A stretch of 64,000 nt of DNA from Zeus faber (taxonomy: Eukaryota; Chordata; Actinopteri; Zeiformes; Zeidae). The notes under the pieces are model-generated. The model did not search any database. It was not told the origin of the DNA and saw only the letters and a list, made by a program, of their open reading frames with translations. Within the stretch, counting starts at the first letter, position 1. Every line of letters starts with the position of its first letter. Shown here in pieces: positions 1-10,892 of this stretch. The translations under genes were made by a program, and so were the position numbers. The DNA lies in NCBI GenBank assembly GCA_960531495.1, contig OY482848.1, positions 37,255,477 to 37,319,476 of the forward strand, given 5' to 3'.

Positions 1-461
1 GTCCTCATTCTTAATCCTGTCCATCCTTGTCCCTCCCAATGAAAACCTCCACATCCTCAACTCTGCCACCTCCACTTCATCCACCTGCCTTTTACTCAGT
101 GCCACCGCCTCTAAACCGTACAACATGGCTGCTCTCACTACAGTCCTGTACACCTTCCCCTTCACTCTGGCTGGAACCCTTCTGTCACAGATCACTCCAG
201 ACACTCTTCTCAACCCACTCCACCCTGCCTGTTCTCTCTTCTCCACCCACTCCACCCTGCCTGTACTCTCTTCTTCACCTCTCTCCCGCACTCTCCACCG
301 CTTTGGATGGTCGACCCCAAGTACTTGAACTCATCCGCCTTCTCCACCTCCACTCCTTGCATTCTCAGGTTTTCTCTGCCCTCCCTCCCATTCAGGCACA
401 TGTATTGTGTCTTACTCCTGCTGACTTTCATTACTCTTCTCTCTAATGCATTAGAGTACAT
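1..461 (-). mobile_element. RTE-like LINE reverse-transcriptase C-terminal fragment
   Basis: The minus strand encodes a stretch reading KTQYMCLNGREGRENLRM, then VEVEKADEFKYLGSTIQS and VKKRVQAGWSGWRR. This is the region after the palm of a common teleost non-LTR reverse transcriptase. The copy continues past the left edge of the window. The reading frame breaks near position 210, where a segment of about 30 bp is duplicated. The fragment at 10893-11345, on the opposite strand, belongs to the same family. Assignment to the RTE clade rests on remembered protein similarity; that it is a LINE is firm. Confidence 0.75.
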
Positions 462-477
462 TTCATCATAGCACTAC

Positions 478-540
478 ATTTACATTTATTCATTGATCAG
501 ACGCTTTTGTCCAAAGTGACTCACATTAGAGGCTGGAAAC
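478..540 (-). mobile_element. SINE tail fragment
   Basis: This short piece matches the conserved tail (cagacgctttt-tccaaag-gac-ca) of the tRNA-derived SINE found complete at 26953, 29835, 37321 and 40011. The tRNA-like head is absent. Confidence 0.6.
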
Positions 541-715
541 AATCAAAGCAGGTTTCCACCTTTGGAGTAACATCAAACTTAGGTGCGTGAGCTTCTGTTC
601 CTGAATTCAACCAGACGCTGTGAGTTATCAGAATAAAGTGTCGTTAGTGTTTTATGTTAGTGCATTATGGCTAATGCCAACTTAAAGAAACACTGTGTAC
701 CTCTTTTTACTTCAA

Positions 716-1080
716 AAAAACAACTTTCAACAACTCATTTGTTGTTGTTGTATTGTCAACAACTCATTTGTTGTTGTTGTATTGTCAAAAACGAATGTGT
801 TGTTTTTGTATTGTCAACATCAACAACTCATGTGTTGTTGTATTGTCAACAACTCATGTGTTGTTGTTGTATTGTCAACAACTCATGTGTTGTTGTTGTA
901 TTGTCAACAACTCATGTGTTGTTGTTGTATTGTCAACAACTCATGTGTTGTTGTTGTATTGTCAACAACTCATGTGTTGTTGTTCTATTGTCAACATCAA
1001 CAACTCATGTGGTGTTGTTGTTGTATTGTCAACAACTCATGTGTTGTTGTTGTTGTTGTATTGTCAACATCAACAACTTA
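716..1080. repeat. 29-bp minisatellite with self-complementary units
   Basis: About twelve units follow the pattern caacaactcatgtgttgttg plus ttgtattgt. Each unit holds an inverted repeat (CAACAA...TTGTTG), so each can fold into a small hairpin. All three forward frames are open through the array because the unit lacks stops and its length is not a multiple of three; the long frames here are not genes. Confidence 0.9.
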
Positions 1081-1231
1081 AGGCTTTTTAACCTCGACAG
1101 AAACAAGAACTGCACCAGAACTGACTGTTTGGATTCTAGTTCCACTGTTTGCTCCCTGACGAGAAACACTGAATCAGATCATAGAGAGAAAACTTGTATT
1201 GTGAAATATTGAATATTATATGTTGTTCATT

Positions 1232-1345
1232 CATGGACAACCATGTATATGTGTATATGATAATACATTCATGTACAACCATGTATATGTGTATATGATA
1301 ATACATTCATGTACAACCATGTATATGTGTATATGATAATTCGTT
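1232..1345. repeat. Short tandem repeat, about 46-bp unit, three copies
   Basis: Three consecutive copies of a unit containing atgtatatgtgtatatgata and cattcatgtacaacc. The last copy is slightly diverged. Confidence 0.8.
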
Positions 1346-1437
1346 CATTTATGACCAGACCACAGAAAAAATCCAAATGACAACACGGGAGAAAATGATT
1401 CCTTCATGATAATATTAAGTCCCCTGGAGTAGTGGCC

Positions 1438-1600
1438 TGGTCCTCTCCATGACCCTGGTCTCAGACTGTCCCCTCTCCCATGACCCTGGTCTCAGACAGT
1501 CCCCTCTCCCATGACCCTGGCCTCAGACAGTCCCCTCTCCCATGACCCTGGTCTCAGACTGTCCCCTCTCCCATGACCATGGTCTCAGACAGTCCCCTGA
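1438..1600. repeat. 31-bp minisatellite before a POLR3F acceptor
   Basis: About five units of a pyrimidine-rich motif (agtcccctctcccatgaccc then tggtctcagac) end about 25 bases before the splice acceptor of the first POLR3F exon in the window. Each unit holds a pyrimidine tract followed by CAG, so each looks like an acceptor. The real acceptor (ctctgccctggtgcag) resembles the unit. Confidence 0.85.
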
Positions 1601-1625
1601 CCCTGTCTCCTCTGCCCTGGTGCAG

Positions 1626-4059
1626 GGTCAGCTGGATCTCCTGAGGAACAGCTCTGGACTTTTGTACCGAATGAAGGACACACAGACGGCAACGTAAGTG
1701 GCTTCAGACTGTAGTGATGAAGGTCAGACTGTAGTGATGAAGGTCAGACTGGTTTGTGTCTGTTCCCAGTAAGATGAAGGGCTCAGACAACCAGGAGAAG
1801 CTGGTGTACCAGGTGATCGAGGACGCTGGGAACAAAGGTGAGAAGTTCATCGTTGATCTTGGTGAATCACTCAGGTCTGCACTTGTTGTCCTTAGCCTTG
1901 ATACAGTTGATACAGAGAACTGGTCTCATCCAGTTGTGTTACTGAACAGCACAGTCCCAAGCCCCTAGGGACCACCGCTCTGGACACATTTATCAATTTA
2001 GTAAAGTTGAAAACGTCCTTTTTACAGTGTTCACAAAGAGTGTACAAATGGAAATCCAGAAAATTCATTCACTCAATGTTCATATTAATGATGTCATTAT
2101 TTTATCAACCTAAGTTTTACACCAGTCCAGTTCCAGTGACTCTAGCTCACCAGTTGCTCAGCAACTGTAACTTCTGCTTGTAGCGTCAGATCAGAAGTGA
2201 GTCAGGTGTTGAAAACTGTCGATGCATCCGGAGCCTTTGTCGGATACAGAAACCGCACCACAGGGGGCGGAGCCCAATGTGCGCTTTCCGTCTCTCCATA
2301 GAAATGAAGCAGAACTCCTGTTGCCATTTATGGGATACAGTGTAAAAAGGAGTTGAGACTGCCACAGAATCCATTTCTCTACAGGAAACCACTTCAATGT
2401 CTGAATGTTTGATCTGGATCTCCACGATATCACTTTCATATTGAAGACTTTTTCACTGATCCATGTGGTTGCTCCCCTGTCGTCCTGTCTGACTGCTCTC
2501 TCAGGAATTTGGACCAGAGACATTCGGTTCAAGAGCAACCTGCCGCTCACAGAGATCAACAAGATCCTGAAGAACTTGGAGAGCAAGAAGCTGATCAAGG
2601 CCGTCAAGTCTGTGGCGGTGAGTGGAGTGGAACACTCCTGCCCACTTCACAAAGAGCGGCACACTTTCATTTCTGTGATGTGTGAGAAGCTGTGAAAAGA
2701 TGGTTTGATGAAATGTCGTGAAGAGTGTCCAGGACCCATCATCTGACAGATGGACAATGTGTCTCCTCCAGGCGTCAAAGAAGAAGGTGTACATGCTGTA
2801 CAACGTGCAGCCCGACCGCTCAGTGACGGGCGGAGCCTGGTACAGCGACCAGGACTTTGAGTCAGAGTTTGTGGAGGTTCTGAACCAGCAGTGCTTCAAG
2901 TTCCTCCAGAGTAAGGTCAGCAACCCTTCCAAGCCTTCTCCTGGTTCCTTACATGATAAGGACCTCACGACAGGATCTGGTCCAGAACCTTCAGTGACTG
3001 TTGCTTTGGACTCATTAGGCTGAAGCGGCTCGGGACAGCAAGCAGAGTCCCATGGTGCAGAGGAACAGCTCGCTGGCGACCTCCCATGAGGTCTGGAAGT
3101 ACATCTGCGAACTGGGCATCAGCAAGGTGAGAAGGGTGCACCTTAAAATACAGCTGAGAACGCACCTCTACACCTTGAAATATGGACCTTTTATGTAATA
3201 TAGCTCTTTGAGGTCCCCAAAACATGTCTTTGAAGCACACCTGTACACTTCAAAATGCAGAATGAAGTGGGAGTACCCAGAATGCAGCTTGCTTGTGTCA
3301 TGGAGACATGGCTGAACGGCGACATACTGGGACAGCTGGGTCCAGCTAGGGGGCTTCACACTACGAGCAGACCAGGAGAAACAATGCTAGGAGGTCTATA
3401 AGATAGGAGGGTAAAGAAGAAGGGGGAGGTCTCGAAGAAGGAGGGGGGATGTAGAGGAAGAAGGAGGAGGAGATCCAGAAGTTGGGAGTTGCCATTATTG
3501 TGTACAGGTTTGTGCATTGTACGACTCGATCCTCTTAGCAGAGTCTTTGGGTGTCTGAGGCGGCCATCTTGTCCCCAGGTGGACCTGTCCATGGAGGACA
3601 TCGAGACCATCCTCAACACACTGATCTACGATGGGAAGGCAGAGATGACGCTAATCGCAGCCAAGGAAGGAACGGTGGGAAGTGTGGACGGTCAGATGAA
3701 GCTGTACCGCGGTGTCAACCCCATCCTGCAGCCTGCCGGCCTGGTCAAGGCCCCCTGCGGCCTGTGTCCGGTACTGCACTACACACACCCTGTACTGCAC
3801 TACACACACCCTGTACTGCACTACACACACCCTGTACTGCACTACACACACCCTGTACTGCACTACACACACCCTGTACTGCACTACACACACCCTGTAC
3901 TGCACCAAATACATTGTGTACTCTAGGCACTGGAACCCTCACCCTGCTAGTGCCTTGCTCTGACCTGCCTTCTCTTTGCAGGTGTTTGACGACTGCCATG
4001 ATGGAGGAGAGATCTCTCCATCCTCCTGCGTCTACATGAGAGACTGGCTGAGCTTCTGA
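1626..4059 (+). CDS. polr3f: DNA-directed RNA polymerase III subunit RPC6 (3' seven exons)
   Basis: RPC6 (RPC39) is the winged-helix subunit of RNA polymerase III that helps open the promoter and contacts TFIIIB. Exons are 1626-1693, 1770-1837, 2505-2617, 2772-2915, 3019-3126, 3579-3770 and 3982-4059; all introns are GT-AG and the phases agree. They code for 256 residues from GQLDLLRNSSGLLYR to DWLSF-stop. With about 60 upstream residues missing, this matches the 316 residues of human POLR3F. Recognisable segments are KMKGSDNQEKLVYQ, LPLTEINKILKNLESKKLIK, GGAWYSDQDFESEFVEVLNQ and EDIETILNTLIYDGK. The C-terminal Fe-S cysteines are present: CGLC at the end of exon 6, then FDDC and SSC in the last exon. 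The 5' exons lie left of the window; none is seen in 1-1620. Tandem repeats sit in the last intron and directly after the stop. Confidence 0.97.
3771..3909. repeat. 21-bp minisatellite starting at the POLR3F donor site
   Basis: Six full units and one partial unit of gtactgcactacacacaccc plus t begin at the first base of the last POLR3F intron. Unit starts are 3771, 3792, 3813, 3834, 3855, 3876 and 3897. Each unit repeats the donor sequence gtactg, after cct instead of the genuine ccg. The length is a multiple of three and the extension of the coding frame has no stop. Confidence 0.95.
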
Positions 4060-4063
4060 CACT

Positions 4064-4735
4064 GTGTACTCCTGTATGTACTACTGTAAGTACTACATGT
4101 GTTCTACTGTAAGTACTACACTGTGTACTACTGTATGTACTACACAGTGTACTACTGTGTACCACTGTATGTACTACACTGTGTACCACTGTATGTACTA
4201 CACTGTGTACTACTGTATGTACTACACTGTACTCTATTGTGTACTACTGTAAATACTCCATTGTGTACTACATACTAGGCCTCCCGTTCCGGTCTTTTTA
4301 TTTTCCTTTTTTTCCTTCTTGTATGAAAGAATTTTTAAACAAACCGAGTCGAGGGACGAACACAGTTCTGATGCATCATAACCTGACGTCACGTCACGTG
4401 AACTTCGGTGTGCGCGAACCCAATAAATTTATATTTCACCGATCAGAATTTGAACAATCCCCAAAGCCTACTATGTACTACTGTATGTGCTACACTGTAC
4501 TACACGTGAACTACTGTATGTACTACTGTATTTACTACTGTATGTACTACACTGTACAACATTTGTACTATATGTCTACTACTGTATGTACTACTGTATG
4601 TACTTCACTCTACTACATGTGTACTACTGTGTACTACTGTATGTACTACATTTGTACAACATGTCTACTGTATGTACTACTGAATGTACTACACTGTACC
4701 ACTATGTACTACTGTATGTACTTCAGCAGGTATCA
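4064..4735. repeat. TGTACTAC-rich minisatellite in the POLR3F 3' flank
   Basis: Irregular units of about 10-24 bp (tgtactactgtatgtactac and variants) begin just after the POLR3F stop codon. A non-repetitive insert of about 190 bp at 4280-4470 splits the array. Part of it is probably transcribed as 3' UTR. Confidence 0.85.
4422..4427 (+). promoter_or_regulatory. Candidate POLR3F polyadenylation signal
   Basis: This is the first AATAAA after the POLR3F stop, about 360 bases downstream. It lies in the non-repetitive insert within the TGTACTAC array. A later AATAAA occurs near 5199. The choice is an inference from position. Confidence 0.35.
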
Positions 4736-4739
4736 TAAT

Positions 4740-5040
4740 AGCAGAGAAAGGCAATAACACAGAAAGGCTCCTATTCGGGTTATCTCCCAAACAGGAGCCT
4801 TTCTGTGTGGAGTTTGCATGTTCTCCCCGTGCTCACATGGGGTTTCCTCCACCTCACGTCAGTAAGGACCCCCCTCAAAAACATGCACCATCATGGTCTG
4901 ACCAGCGATGGACACTTATCACCTGGTCCCCGGGCGCGTCCACGTACGCTGCCCACTGCTCCTGGCTGTGGCCCCGGAGGAAGGACAAGCCAGGATGGTT
5001 AAATGCAGAGGAACCATTTCACCAGCACCACCCAAAGCGC
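4740..5040 (+). mobile_element. Degraded interspersed repeat (fish retroposon-like)
   Basis: Phrases such as gtttgcatgttctccccgtg, ccactgctcctggctgtg and ttaaatgcagaggaaccatt belong to an abundant teleost interspersed repeat, as far as I recall. No coding capacity remains. The class cannot be decided here. Confidence 0.45.
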
Positions 5041-5181
<141 letters not shown>

Positions 5182-5848
5182 GTAGTGTGTTGCGTGACTA
5201 ATAAAGACTGTTTCTTTCTAATACTTAAGTTTCTTCTCCATCTGGCTGCAGGGTGGAGCCTCAGCCACCCGGGACCAAGGTTTTGCTTAAGGGCACGGGC
5301 AGAGAACAGCACCATTCAAACCCAGAATGTTGATTCTTTCCATCATTTGATCAGACTTATTGATCGGCGATCAGGAACTGGTGGTACCTACGTTTGACCT
5401 TGAATGTATGTTGGAGTATTAATTATTTATTTTTCATCTAAAGTTACTCAGAAAAAATAAAAGTTTTGTAAAATTCACTTTTTTGTTCTTTCCTCTCGAT
5501 TGATATATATCCATATCAATCAATATGTATGATTGATATATATATATTTTATTTCAGCCAAATCAGCAATGTTTTGACCTTTGCTAAGTGTGACATATAC
5601 TGTATCACTTCAATTATTCAGTGTAATTATACTAAACCTTATCATTTCCAGAATACCTTCAATAATGTAAAACATTTTTCATCATATTGATGGTTCAAGA
5701 ATAACTACCCTGGTTGTACAACAAAAACACTACTAATGAAACAGTATGAATAATAAATAATTACACAACTCTATACAGACATATATTTCAATTTGTATGA
5801 TATAATATGAAGCCAGAATTATTTCTGCTGTGGATGTTTTTGTTTTGT
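5182..5848. other. AT-rich intergenic stretch, no gene seen
   Basis: AT-rich sequence with short TTGATATATATC palindromic motifs near 5500-5545. No coding exon or known repeat recognised. Confidence 0.6.
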
Positions 5849-6600
5849 TGGGGCTCAGCCTGCCTGGCTCTTGTTGTTTTGGGGCTCAGCGTGCTTGGCT
5901 CTTGTTGTTTTGGGGCTCAGCGTGCTTGGCCCTTATTGTTTCGGGGCTCAGCGTGCTTGGCCCTTATTGTTTCGGGGCTCAGCGTGCTTGGCCCTTATTG
6001 TTTTGGGGCTCAGCGTGCTTGGCCCTTATTGTTTCGGGGCTCAGCATGCTTGGCTCTTGTTGTTTCGGGGCTCAGCGTGCTTGGCTCTTGTTGTTTCGGG
6101 GCTCAGCGTGCTTGGCTCTTGTTGTTTCGGGGCTCAGCGTGCTTGGCTCTTGTTGTTTCGGGGCTCAGCGTGCTTGGCTCTTGTTGTTTCGGGGCTCAGC
6201 GTGCTTGGCTCTTGTTGTTTCGGGGCTCAGCGTGCTTGGCTCTTGTTGTTTCGGGGCTCAGCGTGCTTGGCTCTTGTTGTTTTGGGGCTCAGCGTGCTTG
6301 GCTCTTGTTGTTTCGGGGCTCAGCGTGCTTGGCTCTTGTTGTTTTGGGGCTCAGCGTGCTTGGCCCTTATTGTTTCGGGGCTCAGCGTGCTTGGCTCTTG
6401 TTGTTTTGGGGCTCAGCGTGCTTGGCTCTTGTTGTTTTGGGGCTCAGCGTGCTTGGCTCTTGTTGTTTTGGGGCTCAGCGTGCTTGGCTCTTGTTGTTTT
6501 GGGGGCTCAGCATACTTGGCTCTTGTTGTTTTGGGGGCTCAGCATACTTGGCTCTTGTTGTTTTGGGGGCTCAGTGTGCTTGGCTCTTGTTGTTTTTGTT
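5849..6600. repeat. 31-bp minisatellite, about 24 units
   Basis: The unit is ggggctcagcgtgcttggct plus cttgttgttty. Variants carry cccttattg in place of ctcttgttg or an extra g. Because 31 is not a multiple of three and the unit has no stop, all three forward frames stay open and give the same 31-residue periodic peptide in different phases. A frame of more than 300 residues over this array is not a gene. Confidence 0.95.
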
Positions 6601-7860
6601 GTTGTCTTGTTTAAAAATATCTGTAAAATACCAAGAATGTCCCTGTTTTCACCGCAAAAACCTAAATAGAGCTGCAGGCGTGCAGCCACTTCTGTTTCAA
6701 TGGAGGAATCCATCTTCCATGACATTACATCATAAACTCACAGCTGCACATTGTTTATTTCTGGAGTCTCCAAACAAAGTCATCCTGGTGAAATGAGCCT
6801 CTTCACACCTGGACGAATGGGAATCAACACTTACACTGAAAGTTTTCTCATTAGTGTTTTCTTCACAGTATTTTTCTTCTGTACTTTTCTATTTGAATAT
6901 TGTGTCTGACTTTGAAGAATGGATTTTTGGACAACGGCTTCTTTGGTGTCTTAGATTTTTGGCTTTTTTTCCAGCTTCTGTAACTGTAACAACGAACTTT
7001 GATTACTTTTCATAACAATACCACTAATTACATTCAATTGTATTGTATTTTTTATGTTAGTAATGAAAATTCAATTTAATACTTAAAACAAAAACAAGTG
7101 ACAGAGTCCACGCTGCACACTGGACACGGTCCAACTGGACAGTCTCAATCACAATATCTGCTCCGTATGTGGATTGATTTGGATGAAACTTTAACCATGA
7201 GATCCTTGTGACAAAGCGATTTTAACGACACCTTAACCGTGTTCGTAGCTTATGCTGAAGTATGGTTTCCAGATACTTTTAGCCGGGTTGGTTAGGTGTA
7301 AAATAAAATGTATTTAGGTGTAAAATGCATTGGCTCGTCTCTGATATACTGTAGATCTAAATTTGTTGTTTTTCACTAATATCTGCTCCGTATGTGGATT
7401 AATTTGGATGAAACTCCAACCACAAGATGTTTGTGACCTTGCGGTTCAAATGTGATGTCAACCGTGTTTGTGTGTTAGTTCGACGTTAGTGTTCCACATA
7501 GTTTTAGGCCTCAAAATGCAGAGAATATTGGGTTATTTTTCCTCTTACAATGACAAAAAGGGGATGCCGTACAATTACAATAGGGTTCCAGCGCTGCGGC
7601 TGGACCTCTAATGATAATAATTAGAATATAACGCATACATACGGCATTTAAATCGAAACTATCCAAAATAAAATATCAAATAAAAGCCACCACAAGTGAG
7701 GAATCTATACGTAGAATAAAAAAAAAAAATCTATTTTACTTATTTGGAGAGAAACTGATCCCTTTTTGGTATCGTCCTGTTGGTGCTAGAATGGATCTTC
7801 GAAACGAAACATCGTTAATTTGAAAATATTTGATCAAAGTTGAATAAAGTCGAACAAAGT
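6601..7860. other. Non-coding stretch with an internal direct repeat
   Basis: No exon recognised. A segment beginning atctgctccgtatgtggatt occurs twice about 220 bp apart (near 7157 and 7379), followed each time by related sequence (tttggatgaaact). This suggests part of an unidentified repeat element. Confidence 0.5.
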
Positions 7861-8640
7861 TGAACAATGTTTAACGAGTTGAGCGAGTTGGACACAGAGT
7901 TGCTAAAAGAAATAGGAAAACTTAAGGCGGTGAACACAGGGAGCTGAATAGTGCTGGATGTAAAGGAGTGATCACAGGGATATGAGGGTAGATATGCAGC
8001 AACTAAAAAGGAATCTCAAGGGAGGAAAAAGAATGAGTGCACAAAGATTGAAAAAATCAAAAGAATAGTGAGAAGGGAGAGTGAAACGGTATTGATTGAG
8101 TTTGAAGGAGAGAGCGGCCAATGAAGGCTTTCTGGGTTTTATGAGTTACTCTGTGAGAGTGTATGTTCCAAATCCATCGAGGTGCTTTCATTGTCAAAGG
8201 TTTGGACACAGCCAACAACTGTAAAGATCAGAGGTGTGCGAGGTGTGGGGGCCAACCCATGTGCAAAGCGTGGAACGGGTGCAACCAAAATGCTGTGACT
8301 GGAGGTGCCCATCATGTGGCATACGGCGGGTGTGAGGTCAGACGGAGAATAAAATCCAAAAGGTAAGAGTGGAAAGAAAGATCACTGATGCAGAAACTGT
8401 GAGAGTGTCAGGAGAAGAGAACAATGCTACTCATGAACAAGGAGCAACGGGGGTTTGAGATCTCACAAACAACAGACGGCAGGATGTATGTGGAGAAAAG
8501 GCCTTTGCTAACATTCATTGCAGGAGTGATTAACAGTCAAAAAATTATAAATTTCAGCTGGGTGTGAATCACTGAGGATTAATGTGACCGACATGGGAAG
8601 AAGTAATGGAGAACCTCACCAATCAGTCAAGCAGGAAGCA
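7861..8640 (+). mobile_element. LINE ORF1 remnant with a CCHC knuckle
   Basis: The plus strand encodes YVPNPSRCFHCQRFGH, then after a frame break CKDQRCARCGGQP. This is the zinc-knuckle part of a gag-like ORF1 of a non-LTR retrotransposon. The upstream part (LDTELLKEIGKLKAVNTG) also looks like ORF1. Several frame breaks make it a fossil. The RNase H fragments at 9440 and 21680 could come from the same I-like family. Confidence 0.6.
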
Positions 8641-8727
8641 AAATGGGCTGACTAATACTAATTAGGGACATTCTTCTAAGTGGAATGCTAAGAGCTTACT
8701 GGCCAATGGCCAGGAATTCAAACATTG

Positions 8728-8766
8728 TTTTTATTTATTTATTTATTTATTATTATTATTATTATT
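8728..8766. repeat. (TTTA)n/(TTA)n microsatellite
   Basis: TTTA units followed by TTA units. It borders an inverted copy of the retroposon at 25485-25668 and may be the complement of that element's (AAAT)n tail. Confidence 0.8.
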
Positions 8767-8935
8767 GTATGCTGGACATACAACACAGAGTGTTTGTTCC
8801 GTTGCATCTAGGACAGAGTTAGTTGCAAGTGGAGTTTAACTTGTCAACCTGCAATGAAACACTTTATTCATTCTTTAATCATCAACAAGTGCTGCAACAA
8901 CTCTGTCCTGTGACGAGCTGTGGGACGAGCAGAGC
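8767..8935 (-). mobile_element. Unclassified retroposon, inverted relative to 25485-25668
   Basis: This segment is the reverse complement of 25485-25645. Both share gctggacatacaacacagag and the gtcaacctgcaatgaaac core. A simple A/T-rich tail at the corresponding end suggests a retroposon. The class is not known to me. Confidence 0.6.
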
Positions 8936-9270
8936 TGTTGAGGGAATGCTGGGGGGATGGGAGGTGTCGGGGAGAACTGGTATAGAATGACATTACAGTA
9001 GAATTTGGGGTGTTTGATCTGAGGATAAGCCCTTCAGTAGTTTATCTGGTAGTGGCTCCATGTTTGGCCTCATATAAACTGGTATTTGTAACAGGTAAAA
9101 AGGAAAGAAAAGGATCAAATTGATTTGGTAATTTTATTGAAATATGTAATGAAAGAGTGTAGTGATTTGACAAACATTTATTGAGATGTTGCAAAGAAAC
9201 CTTAGACAGGAGTAACAGGATATGGGGTGACAATTCCAGCAAAAGGAAATGAAATCAACAGAACAACATC
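8936..9270. other. Intergenic stretch, nothing recognised
   Basis: No exon, RNA gene or known repeat recognised between the retroposon and the start of the tandem duplication. Confidence 0.5.
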
Positions 9271-9350
9271 CAATAATAAATGAGGGCTTTGCAGGGTGGA
9301 GATGTTGGCAGTACGGTGAAGACGAAGCTTTGTCACGTAATCACACAAAA

Positions 9351-9412
9351 TAGCAGAGGACGGTTTTGATCCATCAACCTCTGGGTTATAGGCTCAGCAC
9401 TCTTCCGCTGCA
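9351..9412 (-). pseudogene. Initiator tRNA-Met pseudogene
   Basis: The minus strand matches the tRNA-iMet gene at 21577-21648 but has lost the first ten or so bases of the tRNA, including the 5' acceptor strand. It has several substitutions, and the anticodon loop reads CCTATAA, which changes CAT to TAT. The neighbouring sequence is the same as at the intact copy, so the pair was duplicated with the block. Confidence 0.85.
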
Positions 9413-9419
9413 AGACTTG

Positions 9420-10345
9420 ACAAGACTGGGTGAAAAGACTCGATAAGATAAAGTGTTGCTACGCTTGGATTCAACCTCAGCGAGAGCAAGTCGAATGTCT
9501 TTCCATTCAAATCAAGATGTACGATATGAAGTCATTCAGTCAGTCCCAAAAACAGCAAATCAGGGAGGTCGGGTGACATCCCTGCAGGGGCCAGCGCATG
9601 CAGGGGTGAGGGGGCGTGAGAGCGTGGACCAGTTGGCAAAGACCGCTTTAAAATTAGGAAATATAGAAATGCAAATGAGTGCGAGTAAAGCAGAGGTTAA
9701 ATGTTTCAAATGGGGAAAAACAACCAGATCAAATGCATCAAATTCAAAAGAGTGTCACACTTACTAGGGTTGGTAGTGGACACAGGACAGAGGAAACTGT
9801 TGACGTCCTTAAGTTTGGGGCATTGTGCACTGAACCAAACACTGAAGATGGCAGGGTTAGGTTTATGGTTAACCCTAACCCTAACCCTAACCCTATCCCT
9901 ATCCCTAACCACACACAGGCCAGTGTGAGGGATGTTAGGAAGAAGAGTCAGTGCAGCAGAGCTCTACATCCTAGGAAGTCTGGGACACAGAGACACGATG
10001 AGGGGTAATGTGAGGGAATTAGGGCTGCAGGGATCCACATTAAAAGGGTTCCTGAGCAGGGCTCAGCAGGGCAGGGTACTGGTATCTTTCTGAAGGGATA
10101 CAGGGTCTATTATGGGATGTGATGGATAAGCAGGGATACAGAGTCAGGGAGACTGACATGGATAGTAGGACTAGGTGGTAAAGCATGATGGATAAAATGT
10201 ACTTTTTGGTGTGTGAAGTTTTTTATTGTTTTTCTCAAGGATTTAGATTGTAAGTCTGACATGTGATCCATACTCCGGACCAGAGGGTGGTGGTAATGCA
10301 CCGAAAAGCTGGATGGCAAACGCTGTAAAACAAGAAGAAGAAAAA
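9420..10345 (+). mobile_element. I-like LINE fragment: RNase H domain to 3' tail
   Basis: Encoded motifs DVRYEVIQSVPKTANQGG, GVRGRESVDQLAKTALKLGN and GHCALNQTLK are the RNase H region and the stretch after it in I-clade-like LINEs. The 3' end has ggtggtaatgcacc followed by a (GAA)n tail at 10320-10345. Frames are broken and telomere-like repeats sit inside at 9868. The copy at 21660-22590 appears identical over this whole section. Confidence 0.75.
9868..9914. repeat. Interstitial telomere-like repeat in the LINE
   Basis: Four CCCTAA units followed by CCCTAT variants interrupt the LINE frame between codons for KMAG and KHTQA. Just to the left gggttaggttt gives a short inverted partner. The same insert lies at 22110-22156 in unit 2. 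Confidence 0.85.
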
Positions 10346-10841
10346 CATTTTAAAAGTCAATTGACTCTCAAAAATGGGCCAATATAAAGTTAATTCAATA
10401 AGTCTTCAAACAGTCGCCAATTATTGGCAAAGGATGATCAGTGACCCTGGTCAGGGAGGATCCCTCAGTAATCTGGATGGATGTGTTGATTCAGATGTGT
10501 GTACAAGTCTTTATTCCTTACACATGTAGATGGAGAGACGACTCTGACATGAGGATCATCACAACTCCCTGCTATCCATTAATTTAATCATTTGATCAAA
10601 TTGTGGCTCGCCACCATGTTTTTTTTAATTCACCATGTAATAGTCGAGCTGTAGTGAGGGATATTTATTTGCATGCCAAGAATATGGTCGTCTGAATCCC
10701 TTAAAAGGAAAAGTAACAGTTATTAATGTTATTATAAGAAAGCTAGCTTTAGCATTAGCATAAAGCTGCTGGTCACTATCCACTGAGTGTGAGGGTTCAT
10801 CATAGGATTTCTCAAAGGAGTTTCTGGAAAACCCTTCAGTT

Positions 10842-10873
<32 letters not shown>

Positions 10874-10892
10874 TATTTATTATTATATTATA
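10346..10892. other. Non-coding stretch with shared segment and (TTA)n
   Basis: 10346-10417 is shared with unit 2 up to 22658. 10418-10642 is unique to unit 1, where unit 2 holds 3 kb of other elements. 10643-10850 matches 25669-25868. A (TTA)n microsatellite follows at 10851-10888. No exon recognised. Confidence 0.6.

Noticed and set aside
5807-6796. Open frame of 329 residues rich in GSACLALVV/QRAWLLLF
   Set aside because: It is the readout of a 31-bp stop-free minisatellite, equally open in three frames.
9868-9914. Chromosome end
   Set aside because: Only a few CCCTAA units, embedded in a LINE and present twice; it is interstitial.
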